DNA from: Pseudomonas cuatrocienegasensis
GTDB taxonomy: Bacteria > Pseudomonadota > Gammaproteobacteria > Pseudomonadales > Pseudomonadaceae
Assembly: GCF_900110925.1 (NCBI RefSeq)
Contig: NZ_FOFP01000003.1
Span: 310,001-374,000, forward strand
Direction: 5' to 3'
DNA: 64,000 nucleotides
A model generated the notes under the pieces. That model had not been told where the DNA came from, did no database searches, and worked only from the letters and a program-made list of their open reading frames with translations. Below are positions 10,923-21,784 of this stretch, in pieces (within the stretch, counting starts at the first letter, position 1; each line of letters begins with the position of its first letter). The position numbers and the translations under genes are program-made.

Positions 10923-10951
10923 TGCAATGCCTGTAGACAACAGGCATTGCA
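10923..10951. repeat. Perfect 12-bp inverted repeat downstream of crc
   Basis: TGCAATGCCTGT (10923-10934) and ACAGGCATTGCA (10940-10951) are exact reverse complements around a five-base loop, beginning 20 bases after the crc stop. There is no T-run after it, so it is not a classical intrinsic terminator. It may be a 3'-end stabilising hairpin. Confidence 0.7.
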
Positions 10952-10967
10952 GCAGCTGGATGTGGCT

Positions 10968-11041
10968 TGCAGGAGCGAAGAGACGCCTAAGCCTTTATTC
11001 GCGAAGTTCGCTGCACAATCGCGAATAAATTCGCTTCTACG
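10968..11041. repeat. REP/REPIN-like element (GTAGGAGCGAAT type)
   Basis: The stretch carries TGCAGGAGCGAA at one side, TTTATTCGCGAA in the middle and TCGCGAATAAATTCGCTTCTAC on the other side: two inverted copies of a GTAGGAGCGAATTTATTCGCGA palindrome. Related copies recur at many intergenic sites in the window. Confidence 0.75.
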
Positions 11042-11075
11042 GGGCGCTCAGCAGTTCACTCATACTGCGCCAAAC

Positions 11076-11118
11076 AAAAACGCCGCGACACCCATTGGGT
11101 ATCGCGGCGTTTTTTTTT
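11076..11118. terminator. Bidirectional intrinsic terminator
   Basis: CGCCGCGA (11081-11088) pairs with TCGCGGCG (11102-11109), with the stem extended inside by partially pairing bases. A run of nine T follows on the plus strand and AAAAA precedes it, giving a T-run on the minus strand. It lies 19 bases past the stop of the minus-strand DUF4870 gene, and could also stop read-through from crc. Confidence 0.88.
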
Positions 11119-11136
11119 GCCCGCTTTGCCAGCCGA

Positions 11137-11508
11137 TTACTTGATCAGGCGCCAGCAGAACGGATAGCGGTACGCGCGGCCTTCATTGGCCTTGATCCCG
11201 GCAATAACCGTGAGGATCAGCGCCGCGATTCCTACCAGCGCCAGCAACGGAAAGCCGATCAGCACGACCATCAGCAGGAAGCACAGGACCATCGCCAAGG
11301 CGACGCTGATCTGGAAGTTCAGCGCCTCCTTGCCCTGAGCATCAACAAAGGGATCGAGATCCTTCTTCACCTGCCAGACGATCAGCGGCCCGAGCAGGTT
11401 GCCAAACGGGAAGATCAAGCCGAGAAACGCAGCGAAGTGGCAGAACATCGCCCACTGCCGCGCCTCGCGGCTCGGAACAGGCTCGGACATGTGCGGGATC
11501 TCTTCCAT
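11137..11508 (-). CDS. DUF4870 domain-containing small membrane protein
   Basis: The 123-residue protein has three or four hydrophobic segments (about residues 20-40, 70-90 and 92-107) and the DUF4870 pattern: ARQWAMFCHFAAFLGLIFP, GNLLGPLIVWQVKKD, then FVDAQGKEALNFQIS, the conserved block of this family. It should sit in the inner membrane; its function is not known. An ATG at 11508 with GGAG upstream is preferred; an internal ATG at 11490 is possible. A strong bidirectional terminator follows. It shares strand with rph, 27 bases away. Confidence 0.85.
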   Translation of the reverse strand: MEEIPHMSEPVPSREARQWAMFCHFAAFLGLIFPFGNLLGPLIVWQVKKDLDPFVDAQGKEALNFQISVALAMVLCFLLMVVLIGFPLLALVGIAALILTVIAGIKANEGRAYRYPFCWRLIK

Positions 11509-11535
11509 GCTCAGTACTCCAGCGGCGGTTGGACT

Positions 11536-12258
11536 TCAGTCGAGCAGCGCGGCCTGCTGCAGTTCGAACAACTCGGTCATGCCCTTCTGTGCCAGGGCCA
11601 GCATCGCATTCAGCTCAGCCGGCTGGAACGGCGCGCCCTCGGCGGTGCCCTGCACCTCGATAAAGCCACCGCTGCTGGTCATGACCACATTGAGGTCGGT
11701 TTCCGCTGCCGAATCTTCCAGGTAGTCCAGATCGAGCACCGGCTCGCCCTGATACATACCCACGGACACCGCGGCAATCATCTGCTTGAGCGGGTCGCCG
11801 GCCTTGAGGCCGCCGCGCTTCTTCACAGCTTTCAGCGCATCGACCAGGGCCACCATAGCGCCGGTGATCGACGCGGTGCGGGTGCCACCATCAGCCTGGA
11901 TCACGTCACAGTCGACATACAGGGTGATTTCCCCCAGTTTGGACATGTCCAGCGCAGCGCGCAGCGAGCGGCCGATCAGGCGCTGGATTTCCAGGGTACG
12001 CCCGCCCTGCTTGCCACGACTGGCCTCACGCTGATTACGCTCGCCGGTGGCGCGCGGCAGCATGCCGTATTCGGCGGTCAGCCAGCCCTGCCCCTGACCC
12101 TTGAGAAAACGCGGCACGCCGGATTCGACGCTGACCGTGCAGATCACCTTGGTGTCGCCAAACTCCACCAGCACCGAGCCTTCGGCGTGCTTGGTGTAGT
12201 TGCGGGTGATACGGATCGGGCGCAACTGATCGGCGGCGCGGCCACTGGGACGTTTCAT
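11536..12258 (-). CDS. rph: Ribonuclease PH
   Basis: The 240-residue enzyme is a phosphate-dependent 3'-5' exoribonuclease that trims tRNA 3' ends. It matches RNase PH throughout: [20 protein letters not shown] at the start, [22 protein letters not shown] segment, the phosphate-site block [24 protein letters not shown], and [14 protein letters not shown] near the C-terminus. The start is the ATG at 12258; a TTG codon immediately before it is in frame. It is divergent from yicC, the order found throughout Pseudomonas and E. coli relatives. Confidence 0.96.
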   Translation of the reverse strand: MKRPSGRAADQLRPIRITRNYTKHAEGSVLVEFGDTKVICTVSVESGVPRFLKGQGQGWLTAEYGMLPRATGERNQREASRGKQGGRTLEIQRLIGRSLRAALDMSKLGEITLYVDCDVIQADGGTRTASITGAMVALVDALKAVKKRGGLKAGDPLKQMIAAVSVGMYQGEPVLDLDYLEDSAAETDLNVVMTSSGGFIEVQGTAEGAPFQPAELNAMLALAQKGMTELFELQQAALLD

Positions 12259-12423
12259 CAAGGATTACCTGCTCTGAATAGAATCTGCCGGCCATTATAG
12301 GGCGCGCATCGCAGCGGCGACATGACCAATTGGGGCAGGCGACGCACTGCGCTACAATCGCCCCCTTTTTCACCGGACGGCAGCAGCATCGACGCCTGCC
12401 GCGATGTCCCGAGAGGTTTACCG

Positions 12424-13969
<1,546 letters not shown>

Positions 13970-14075
13970 GCAGCGCGAAAACAGTGCTTCCCTTAATGCT
14001 GGTGATTTTTTAGACTATCCAGTCCGCTCGCCCATCCGGGCCCAGCTTCATATCGCATTTGCTACGAGGAACACC

Positions 14076-14339
14076 ATGGCCCGCGTTACCGTTGAAGATT
14101 GCCTGGACAACGTCGATAACCGCTTCGAGCTGGTCATGCTCGCCACCAAGCGTTCGCGCCAACTGGCCACCGGCGGCAAAGAGCCGAAGGTAGCCTGGGA
14201 AAACGACAAGCCGACCGTGGTTGCCCTGCGCGAAATCGCTGCCGGCCTGGTTGACTATGACGTCATCGCTCAGGACGACATCGTCGAAGAAGAACCGCTG
14301 TTTGCCGCATTCGAGGAAGAGGCTAACGAGCCTCTGTAA
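14076..14339 (+). CDS. rpoZ: DNA-directed RNA polymerase subunit omega
   Basis: The 87-residue protein starts [20 protein letters not shown] and has the [12 protein letters not shown] and [13 protein letters not shown] segments of omega, the small RNA polymerase subunit that helps assemble beta' and forms part of a ppGpp site. The acidic tail ([19 protein letters not shown]) is usual. The start at 14076 is preceded by CGAGGAACACC, a good ribosome site. It is followed 60 bases later by spoT. Confidence 0.97.
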   Translation: MARVTVEDCLDNVDNRFELVMLATKRSRQLATGGKEPKVAWENDKPTVVALREIAAGLVDYDVIAQDDIVEEEPLFAAFEEEANEPL

Positions 14340-14399
14340 GCCTATGCCGGGTCGACGTCGTCAGGCGCAGGGTCATCCAGCGCGGCAGGGGGTAGCCCG

Positions 14400-16508
14400 A
14401 TGCCGAGCATAGACGCCCTCGCCGATCGACTTTCCGGCTACCTCGGCAGCGACCAGGTCAACCTGGTCCGCCGCGCTTACTTCTACGCCGAACAAGCCCA
14501 CGACGGCCAACGCCGTCGCAGCGGCGAAGCCTACGTCACCCACCCGCTTGCGGTGGCGTGCATTCTGGCTGACATGCACATGGACCATCAGAGCCTGATG
14601 GCCGCCATGCTGCATGACGTGATCGAAGACACCGGTATCGCCAAGGAAGCCCTGCATGCGCAGTTTGGCGAGTCCGTGGCCGAGCTGGTCGATGGTGTCA
14701 GCAAGCTGACCCAGATGAACTTCGAGACCAAGGCCGAGGCCCAGGCCGAAAACTTCCAGAAGATGGCCATGGCCATGGCCCGCGACATTCGCGTGATCCT
14801 GGTCAAGCTGGCCGACCGCCTGCACAACATGCGCACCCTGGAAGTGCTGTCCGGCGAGAAGCGCCGGCGCATTGCCAAGGAAACCCTGGAAATCTACGCA
14901 CCCATCGCCAACCGTCTGGGCATGCACAGCATGCGCGTGGAGTTCGAGGACCTGGGCTTCAAGGCCATGCACCCGATGCGTGCCGAGCGCATCCGCGCCG
15001 CAGTGCGCCGGGCGCGTGGCAACCGCAAGGAGCTGGTCAACAAGATCGAAGAATCCCTGGTGCACTGCCTGGCCCGCGACGGCCTGGAAGGCGAAGTGCT
15101 AGGGCGCGAAAAGCACCTGTACGGCATCTACCAGAAGATGCGCGGCAAGCGCCGGGCGTTCAACGAGATCATGGACGTCTACGCGTTTCGCATCATCGTC
15201 GACAAGGTCGACACCTGCTACCGCGTGCTCGGCGCCGTGCACAACCTGTACAAGCCGCTGCCGGGGCGCTTCAAGGATTACATCGCGATCCCCAAGGCCA
15301 ACGGCTACCAGTCGCTGCACACCACCCTGTTCGGCATGCACGGCGTGCCCATCGAGATCCAGATTCGCACCCGCGAGATGGAGGAGATGGCCAACAATGG
15401 CATCGCCGCGCACTGGCTGTACAAATCCAACGACGAAGACCAGCCCAAAGGCACCCACGCACGCGCACGCCAGTGGGTCAAAGGTGTGCTGGAAATGCAG
15501 CAACGTGCCGGCAACTCGCTGGAATTTATCGAGAGCGTGAAGATCGACCTGTTCCCGGACGAGGTCTACGTGTTCACCCCCAAGGGCCGCATCATGGAGC
15601 TGCCCAAGGGCTCCACGGCGGTCGACTTCGCCTATGCCGTACACACCGATGTCGGCAACACCTGCATCGCCTGCCGCATCAACCGCCGCCTGGCGCCGCT
15701 GTCGCAAGCGCTGGAAAGCGGCTCGACCGTGGAAATCGTCAGCGCCCCCGGCGCACGGCCAAACCCGGCCTGGCTGAATTTCGTGGTCACCGGCAAGGCA
15801 CGCACGCACATCCGCCATGCCCTCAAGCTGCAGCGCCGCTCCGAGTCGATCAGCCTCGGCGAGCGCCTGCTGAACAAGGTGCTCACCGGCTTCGAGACAC
15901 ATATCGACAAGCTGTCACCTGAGCGTATCCAGGCCGTGCTCGCCGAGTACCGCCTGGAGGTGATCGAAGACCTGCTCGAAGACATTGGCCTGGGCAACCG
16001 CATGGCCTACGTGGTCGCGCGACGCCTGCTCAGCGAGGGCAACGACAGCCTGCCGAACGCCGAAGGACCGCTGGCGATCCGCGGTACCGAAGGTTTGGTG
16101 CTCAGCTACGCAAAATGCTGCACGCCGATACCAGGCGACCCGATTGTCGGCCACCTGTCGGCGGGCAAGGGCATGGTGGTGCACCTGGACAGCTGCCGGA
16201 ATATCGGCGAAATCCGCCACAATCCGGAGAAGTGCATCCAGCTGTCCTGGGCCAAGGATGTGGTCGGCGAATTCAACGTCGAACTGCGCATCGAGCTGGA
16301 ACACCAGCGCGGCCTGATCGCCCTGCTCGCCGGCAGCGTCAACGCCGCCGACGGCAATATCGAGAAGATCAGCATGGACGAGCGCGACGGCCGCATCAGC
16401 ATCGTACAACTGGTGGTCAGCGTGCATGACCGCATCCACCTGGCCCGCGTGATCAAGAAGCTGCGTGCCCTCTCCGGGGTTATCCGCATCACTCGCGCCC
16501 GGGCCTGA
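14400..16508 (+). CDS. spoT: Bifunctional (p)ppGpp synthetase/hydrolase SpoT
   Basis: The 702-residue protein controls the alarmone (p)ppGpp. The hydrolase HD domain is intact (HDGQ, then LHDVIEDT around residue 71-78 with His72-Asp73). The synthetase domain follows (about 200-340, with RLKDY-like [18 protein letters not shown]), then a TGS domain ([29 protein letters not shown]), a zinc-finger-like segment with KCCTPIPGD, and a C-terminal ACT domain. The intact HD motif and gene order (gmk-rpoZ-spoT) mark it as SpoT rather than RelA. Start at 14400 behind GGGGGTAG. Confidence 0.96.
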   Translation: MPSIDALADRLSGYLGSDQVNLVRRAYFYAEQAHDGQRRRSGEAYVTHPLAVACILADMHMDHQSLMAAMLHDVIEDTGIAKEALHAQFGESVAELVDGVSKLTQMNFETKAEAQAENFQKMAMAMARDIRVILVKLADRLHNMRTLEVLSGEKRRRIAKETLEIYAPIANRLGMHSMRVEFEDLGFKAMHPMRAERIRAAVRRARGNRKELVNKIEESLVHCLARDGLEGEVLGREKHLYGIYQKMRGKRRAFNEIMDVYAFRIIVDKVDTCYRVLGAVHNLYKPLPGRFKDYIAIPKANGYQSLHTTLFGMHGVPIEIQIRTREMEEMANNGIAAHWLYKSNDEDQPKGTHARARQWVKGVLEMQQRAGNSLEFIESVKIDLFPDEVYVFTPKGRIMELPKGSTAVDFAYAVHTDVGNTCIACRINRRLAPLSQALESGSTVEIVSAPGARPNPAWLNFVVTGKARTHIRHALKLQRRSESISLGERLLNKVLTGFETHIDKLSPERIQAVLAEYRLEVIEDLLEDIGLGNRMAYVVARRLLSEGNDSLPNAEGPLAIRGTEGLVLSYAKCCTPIPGDPIVGHLSAGKGMVVHLDSCRNIGEIRHNPEKCIQLSWAKDVVGEFNVELRIELEHQRGLIALLAGSVNAADGNIEKISMDERDGRISIVQLVVSVHDRIHLARVIKKLRALSGVIRITRARA

Positions 16509-16566
16509 ATCCTTTCCCGGCAGGCATGCCCTGCCACCTTCTCGCAACCCTCTCAAGGAGCCCAGC

Positions 16567-16947
16567 ATGAGCAAGAGCGTTATCAACAGCGACAAAGCAC
16601 CGGCCGCCATCGGCACCTACTCCCAGGCGATCAAGGCCGGCAACACCGTCTATATGTCCGGGCAGATTCCGCTGGACCCGGCCACCATGGAGCTGGTCGA
16701 AGGCTTCGAGGCCCAGACCGTGCAGGTCTTCGAGAACCTCAAGGCAGTGATGGAAGCCGCTGGCGGTTCGTTCAAGGACGTGGTCAAGCTCAACATCTTC
16801 CTCACCGACCTGTCGCACTTCGCCACCGTCAACGAAGTCATGGGCCGCTACTTCCAGCAGCCCTACCCGGCGCGCGCCGCCATCGGCGTGGCCGCCCTGC
16901 CCAAGGGCGCCCAGGTCGAAATGGACGCCATTCTGGTTCTGGAATAA
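16567..16947 (+). CDS. ridA: 2-iminobutanoate/2-iminopropanoate deaminase RidA
   Basis: The 126-residue protein hydrolyses reactive enamine/imine intermediates made by PLP enzymes such as threonine dehydratase. It has the archetypal Rid features: [23 protein letters not shown], and the catalytic-site Arg in [21 protein letters not shown]. The length and the start at 16567, behind CAAGGAGCCCAGC, fit the family. It follows spoT closely, as in P. aeruginosa. A second, divergent Rid protein is encoded at 60333-60767 and lacks this Arg. Confidence 0.95.
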   Translation: MSKSVINSDKAPAAIGTYSQAIKAGNTVYMSGQIPLDPATMELVEGFEAQTVQVFENLKAVMEAAGGSFKDVVKLNIFLTDLSHFATVNEVMGRYFQQPYPARAAIGVAALPKGAQVEMDAILVLE

Positions 16948-16978
16948 CCGACAGGCTCACCGGCCAGGGACACCGCGC

Positions 16979-17716
16979 ATGCGTAACCTGTTACTGATAC
17001 TGGGCTGCGCAGGCCTGCTGGCCGGCTGCAGCACCCCGCCACCGCGCGACGCCAGCGGCGCCTGGATCAACCAGGCCGCCATTGATGCCGCCATGGCGGG
17101 TACGCCGCTGCGCGAGGCCCTGCTGGCCTATGGGCCGAACCTGGAATGGCAGCTCGACCCGGCCAATGGCAGCGCGCGCCTGAGCAACGGCCTCGAAGTG
17201 GCTGAGGGGCGTTTGCGCACCTTGCCGGACGGCCAGTTGCGGGTGATCTTCGCCAGCGATGACCAGGACCAACTCAGTCTCGAACAGGACAGCCTGGTGC
17301 AGGCGCCCAGTGCCAGTTGGCCGGCCCAGCGCTTCGCCCGCTCGACGCTGGAGCTGCCACCCGGCGCGCCGACCGGCAGCCGCTTCGAGCACAGCCTGTA
17401 CCAGGCCTACCTGAGCGGAACCTGGCGCATCGAGCAGGGCCTCGGCCAGGGCGGACTGGTGCGCTTCGACCCCGATGGCCGGCTCGAAGGGCTGCCCGGC
17501 GCCGAGCGTTATGCGCTGTGCCTGGCCGGCGACTGCGCGGCCATGACCGGCGAGCAGGACAGCATCTGGCTGCAGCTTGGCGAACAAGGGCAGGTATGGA
17601 TATTCGAGCGCGAGCAGGATCAGCTACGCCTGTTCGACGCCAACAACGCAGCGCGCCCTGACGAAGTCCCGGACTACCGCAAGGGCGAGTTACGCTGGCA
17701 CCTGCAGCGCGACTAG
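16979..17716 (+). CDS. Putative lipoprotein of unknown function
   Basis: The 245-residue product has a clear lipoprotein signal: MRNLLLILGCAGLLAGCSTPPP with a lipobox L-L-A-G-C at residues 13-17. The mature protein is acidic with repeated short beta-type stretches (LRTLPDGQLRVIFASDDQD, GLGQGGLVRFDPDGRLEG, YALCLAGDCAAMTGEQDSIW) and two Cys near residue 180. I recognise no domain. It lies 31 bases after ridA, possibly co-transcribed, and its stop overlaps by a few bases that of the convergent SDR gene. A homologue sits at the same place in other Pseudomonas. Confidence 0.75.
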   Translation: MRNLLLILGCAGLLAGCSTPPPRDASGAWINQAAIDAAMAGTPLREALLAYGPNLEWQLDPANGSARLSNGLEVAEGRLRTLPDGQLRVIFASDDQDQLSLEQDSLVQAPSASWPAQRFARSTLELPPGAPTGSRFEHSLYQAYLSGTWRIEQGLGQGGLVRFDPDGRLEGLPGAERYALCLAGDCAAMTGEQDSIWLQLGEQGQVWIFEREQDQLRLFDANNAARPDEVPDYRKGELRWHLQRD

Positions 17717-18573
17717 CCAGGCAACTGCGCAAGAATCGCCGCATAACCTTCACGAAAGCTCGGGTACTGCGGCGTCCAGCCCAGGGCACGAGCGCGGGCA
17801 TTGCTGCAGCGCTTGCTGCCGGCACGGCGGACCTGGGCCTCATCGCTCCAGTGACTGACGCCCAGCTGTTCACGCAGCCAGGCGACCACGTCGTGCAGCG
17901 GCGCTGGGGCATCGTCCACGCCCAGGTAGCAATCCTCAATGGCAACACCGCGCTGGTCGGCCGCCAGCAGATAGGCCAACAGACCCGCCGCGTCATCGAC
18001 GTGGATGCGATTGCCATACAGCGGCGGCTCGCTGGCCACTCGATAGCCCTGGCGCACCTGATTGAGCAGCCACTGCCGACCCGGCCCGTACAACCCGGTC
18101 AAGCGCACCACGCTAGCTGGTAGGCCGCTGTGCAGCGCCAGTTGCTCGGCCTCACGCATGATCACCGCCGAGAAGCTTTGCGCCTCGACCGGCGATTGCT
18201 CATCGACCCACTCGCCCCCCTGCTGGCCATAGACCCCGCTGCTCGACACGAACAGCACGCGGCGCGGTTGCTGGCCGCGCTCGGCCAGCCAACTGAGGAC
18301 ATGGCGCAGGCCATCGACATAGGCCGCACGGTAACCGGCCTCATCGTGCTGGCTGGCAGCAGCGCAGTAGACCAGGTAATCCACCGTCCCGCGGGGCCAG
18401 GCCGCCGGGCATGCCGGATCATTCAAATCCGCTGGCAGCGGCTGAATAACCGCCGGTAATGCCTGCACCGAACGGCGCAAGCCATACACCGTCCAGCCCT
18501 CGGCGGCCAGGCGTACGCCCAGGCGCGAACCCACATCACCACAGCCTGCAATCACCACCACGGGATTAACCAT
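17713..18573 (-). CDS. SDR family NAD(P)-dependent epimerase/dehydratase-like protein
   Basis: The 286-residue protein has an extended SDR Rossmann start (VVIAGCGDVGSRLGVRLAAEGWTVYGLRR), the segment VLFVSSSGVYGQQGGEWVDE with the Ser and Tyr of the SDR active site region, and GLYGPGRQWL further on, as in YeeZ-like proteins. The usual YxxxK Lys is not plain, so activity as a dehydrogenase is uncertain. Its substrate is unknown. It is convergent with the lipoprotein gene and divergent from oxyR, with about 100 bases between the starts. Confidence 0.85.
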   Translation of the reverse strand: MVNPVVVIAGCGDVGSRLGVRLAAEGWTVYGLRRSVQALPAVIQPLPADLNDPACPAAWPRGTVDYLVYCAAASQHDEAGYRAAYVDGLRHVLSWLAERGQQPRRVLFVSSSGVYGQQGGEWVDEQSPVEAQSFSAVIMREAEQLALHSGLPASVVRLTGLYGPGRQWLLNQVRQGYRVASEPPLYGNRIHVDDAAGLLAYLLAADQRGVAIEDCYLGVDDAPAPLHDVVAWLREQLGVSHWSDEAQVRRAGSKRCSNARARALGWTPQYPSFREGYAAILAQLPG

Positions 18574-18615
18574 TCGCTACTCCATCAATTCTCAAGGAAA
18601 CTCAGTTTAGCCCGG

Positions 18616-18644
18616 TTGGTTGATTGCATTGCAAAGGCTATGCT
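18616..18644 (+). promoter_or_regulatory. Possible oxyR promoter
   Basis: TTGGTT (18616-18621), a 17-base spacer and TATGCT (18639-18644) form a plausible sigma-70 promoter 26 bases before the oxyR start. The region also lies next to the divergent SDR gene start, where OxyR autoregulation would be expected, but I did not recognise a full OxyR box. Confidence 0.5.
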
Positions 18645-18670
18645 TGGTCGCAATTTAATGGATAAACACT

Positions 18671-19597
18671 ATGACCCTGACCGAACTGCGCTACATCGTC
18701 ACCCTCGCCCAGGAACAACACTTCGGCCGCGCAGCCGAACGCTGCCATGTCAGCCAGCCAACCCTGTCGGTGGGCGTGAAGAAGCTCGAGGACGAGCTGG
18801 GCGTGCTGATCTTCGAGCGCAGCAAAAGCGCGGTGCGCCTGACGCCGGTGGGCGAAGGCATCGTCACCCAGGCGCAGAAGGTGCTCGAGCAGGCCCAGGG
18901 CATCCGTGAACTGGCCCAGGCTGGCAAAAACCAGCTCGCCGCACCGCTGAAGATTGGTGCCATCTACACCGTCGGCCCCTACCTGTTCCCGCACCTGATC
19001 CCGCAGCTGCATCGGGTGGCCGAGCAGATGCCACTGTATATCGAAGAAAATTTCACCCACGTGCTGCGCGACAAGCTGCGCACCGGCGAGCTGGACGCGA
19101 TCATCATCGCCCTGCCGTTCCAGGAAGCCGACGTGCTGACCCTGCCGCTCTACGATGAGCCGTTCTACGCGCTGCTGCCGGCCGGCCACCCCTGGGCGAA
19201 GATGGAGACCATCGACAGCAAGCTGCTCAACGACAAGAGCCTGCTGCTGCTCGGTGAAGGCCACTGCTTCCGTGACCAGGTGCTGGAAGCCTGCCCAACC
19301 CTGCGCAAGGGCGGCGAAGAACACGCCAAACACACCACCGTGGAATCCAGCTCGCTGGAGACCATCCGCCACATGGTTGCCTCCGGCCTGGGTGTGTCGA
19401 TCCTGCCCTTCTCGGCAGTCGACAGCCACCACTACGCCCCCGGCGTGATCGAAGTGCGCCCGCTGAGCCCACCGGCGCCGTTCCGCACCGTGGCGATTGC
19501 CTGGCGCGCCAGCTTTCCGCGGCCCAAGGCGATCGAGATCCTCGCCGACTCGATCCGCCTGTGCTCGGTGGCCCGCCCGCATCCTGCCAAAGCCTAA
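18671..19597 (+). CDS. oxyR: Hydrogen peroxide-sensing LysR-type regulator OxyR
   Basis: The 308-residue regulator has the LysR winged helix-turn-helix at the N-terminus (HFGRAAERCHVSQPTLSVGVKKLE) and the redox pair Cys199 and Cys208 in LGEGHCFRDQVLEAC, at exactly the positions known in E. coli OxyR. Peroxide forms a disulfide between them and switches the protein to activate catalase and alkyl hydroperoxide reductase genes. It ends 9 bases before recG, so the two are probably one transcript; the same pair is found in other Pseudomonas. Confidence 0.97.
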   Translation: MTLTELRYIVTLAQEQHFGRAAERCHVSQPTLSVGVKKLEDELGVLIFERSKSAVRLTPVGEGIVTQAQKVLEQAQGIRELAQAGKNQLAAPLKIGAIYTVGPYLFPHLIPQLHRVAEQMPLYIEENFTHVLRDKLRTGELDAIIIALPFQEADVLTLPLYDEPFYALLPAGHPWAKMETIDSKLLNDKSLLLLGEGHCFRDQVLEACPTLRKGGEEHAKHTTVESSSLETIRHMVASGLGVSILPFSAVDSHHYAPGVIEVRPLSPPAPFRTVAIAWRASFPRPKAIEILADSIRLCSVARPHPAKA

Positions 19598-19606
19598 GGC
19601 CCGCCG

Positions 19607-21682
19607 ATGAGTGAGCTGGCCACGGTTTCCGTCACCGCGCTCAAGGGCGTGGGCGCCGCCCTGGCCGAGAAGCTCGCCAAGGTGGGCCTGGAAACCCTGC
19701 AGGATGTGCTGTTCCACCTGCCGCTGCGCTACCAGGACCGCACCCGCATTGTGCCCATCGGTGAACTGCGCCCCGGCCAGGATGCGGTGGTCGAAGGCAC
19801 GGTGGCCGGCGCCGATGTGGTCATGGGCAAACGCCGCAGCCTGCTGGTGCGCCTGCAGGATGGCAGCGGCACCCTGAGCCTGCGCTTCTACCACTTCAGC
19901 AATGCGCAGAAGGAAGGCCTCAAGCGCGGCACCCAGGTGCGCTGCTACGGCGAAGTGCGCCCAGGCTCCTCCGGGTTGGAGATTTACCACCCCGAGTACC
20001 GTGCGCTGTCGGGCAGCGAGTCGATTGCCGTGGAGCAGACCCTCACGCCGATCTACCCGACCACCGAAGGCCTCACCCAGCAGCGCCTGCGCAGCCTCAG
20101 CGAGCAAGCCCTGGCCCGTCTCGGCCCGCACAGCCTGCCAGACTGGCTACCGGCCGAGCTGGCCCGCGAGCACGGCCTCAGCCCGCTGGACCAGGCCCTG
20201 CGCTACCTGCACCGCCCACCACCGGACGCCGACCTGGACGAACTCGCCGAAGGCCGCCACTGGGCGCAGCACCGCCTGGCATTCGAGGAATTGCTCACCC
20301 ATCAGCTCTCGCTGCAGCGCCTGCGCGAGAGCGTGCGCGCCTTGCAGGCGCCGGCGCTGCCCGTGGCCAAGCGCTTACCTGAGCAGTTTATTGCCGGCCT
20401 GGGCTTTCAGCCCACGGGCGCGCAACGTCGCGTGGGCGCCGAGATTGCCTACGACCTCAGCCAGGACGAACCGATGTTGCGCCTGGTGCAGGGCGATGTC
20501 GGTGCCGGCAAGACCGTGGTCGCCGCCTTCGCCGCATTGCAGGCGCTGGAGGCCGGTTATCAGGTGGCGCTGATGGCACCGACGGAAATTCTCGCCGAGC
20601 AGCACTTCCTCAACTTCACCCGCTGGTTGCAGCCGCTGGGCGTGGAGACCGCCTGGCTGGCCGGCAAGCTCAAGGGCAAGGCCCGCGCCAGCGCCCTGGA
20701 GCAGATCGCCAGCGGCGTGCCCATGGTGGTCGGCACCCACGCGCTGTTTCAGGACGAAGTGACGTTCAAGCGCCTGGCCCTGGTGATCATCGACGAGCAG
20801 CACCGCTTCGGCGTGCAGCAGCGCCTGGCCCTGCGCCAGAAAGGTGTGGGCGGGCGCATGTGCCCGCACCAGCTGATCATGACCGCCACACCGATACCGC
20901 GCACCCTGGCCATGAGCGCCTACGCCGACCTCGACACCTCGATCCTCGACGAGCTGCCGCCGGGGCGCACCCCGGTCAACACCCTGGTGATCGCCGACAG
21001 CCGCCGCCTGGAAGTGGTCGAACGGGTGCGCTCGGCGTGCAACGAAGGCCGCCAGGCCTACTGGGTCTGTACGCTGATCGAAGAATCCGAAGAGCTGACC
21101 TGCCAGGCCGCCGAGACCACCTACGAAGACCTGGTCGCGGCCCTCGGCGGGCTGCATGTCGGCTTGATCCACGGGCGCATGAAGCCGGCGGAAAAAGCCG
21201 CGGTGATGGACCGCTTCAAGCAGGGCCAGTTGCAGCTGCTGGTGGCCACCACGGTGATCGAAGTCGGCGTCGACGTACCGAATGCCAGCCTGATGATCAT
21301 CGAAAACCCCGAGCGCCTGGGCCTGGCGCAGCTGCACCAGTTGCGCGGCCGCGTCGGCCGGGGCAGCGCCGCCAGCCATTGCGTGCTGCTCTATCACCCG
21401 CCGCTGTCACAACTGGGCCGTGAACGTCTGGGTATCATGCGTGAGACCTGCGATGGTTTCGTGATCGCCGAAAAGGATCTGGAGCTGCGCGGCCCGGGTG
21501 AAATGCTCGGCACCCGGCAAACCGGCCTGCTGCAATTCAAGGTTGCCGACCTGATGCGTGACGCCGACCTGCTGCCGGCGGTGCGTGACGCCGCACAAAC
21601 GCTGCTGGCCGACTGGCCGCAACACGTCAGCCCATTGCTTGACCGCTGGCTGCGACATGGTCAGCAATATGGCCAAGTCTGA
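19607..21682 (+). CDS. recG: ATP-dependent DNA helicase RecG
   Basis: The 691-residue helicase remodels stalled replication forks and branch-migrates Holliday junctions. It has the N-terminal wedge/OB domain (about residues 50-150, including FHLPLRYQDRTR and GTLSLRFYHFSNAQK), then the two RecA-like motor domains: Walker A GDVGAGKTVVA, DEQH box (IIDEQHRFGVQQR), motif III MTATPIPRTLAM, and the C-terminal QLRGRVGRG. The length is normal. It follows oxyR immediately. Confidence 0.97.
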   Translation: MSELATVSVTALKGVGAALAEKLAKVGLETLQDVLFHLPLRYQDRTRIVPIGELRPGQDAVVEGTVAGADVVMGKRRSLLVRLQDGSGTLSLRFYHFSNAQKEGLKRGTQVRCYGEVRPGSSGLEIYHPEYRALSGSESIAVEQTLTPIYPTTEGLTQQRLRSLSEQALARLGPHSLPDWLPAELAREHGLSPLDQALRYLHRPPPDADLDELAEGRHWAQHRLAFEELLTHQLSLQRLRESVRALQAPALPVAKRLPEQFIAGLGFQPTGAQRRVGAEIAYDLSQDEPMLRLVQGDVGAGKTVVAAFAALQALEAGYQVALMAPTEILAEQHFLNFTRWLQPLGVETAWLAGKLKGKARASALEQIASGVPMVVGTHALFQDEVTFKRLALVIIDEQHRFGVQQRLALRQKGVGGRMCPHQLIMTATPIPRTLAMSAYADLDTSILDELPPGRTPVNTLVIADSRRLEVVERVRSACNEGRQAYWVCTLIEESEELTCQAAETTYEDLVAALGGLHVGLIHGRMKPAEKAAVMDRFKQGQLQLLVATTVIEVGVDVPNASLMIIENPERLGLAQLHQLRGRVGRGSAASHCVLLYHPPLSQLGRERLGIMRETCDGFVIAEKDLELRGPGEMLGTRQTGLLQFKVADLMRDADLLPAVRDAAQTLLADWPQHVSPLLDRWLRHGQQYGQV

Positions 21683-21784
21683 AGCCGAGCCGGCCAGGGG
21701 CGTTTATACTGCTGGCCAGTGCAGACGTATTATCCGGGGTGTTGCAACCCTTACGACCCGCCTTTCTTTCAGCTGGACACCGTT

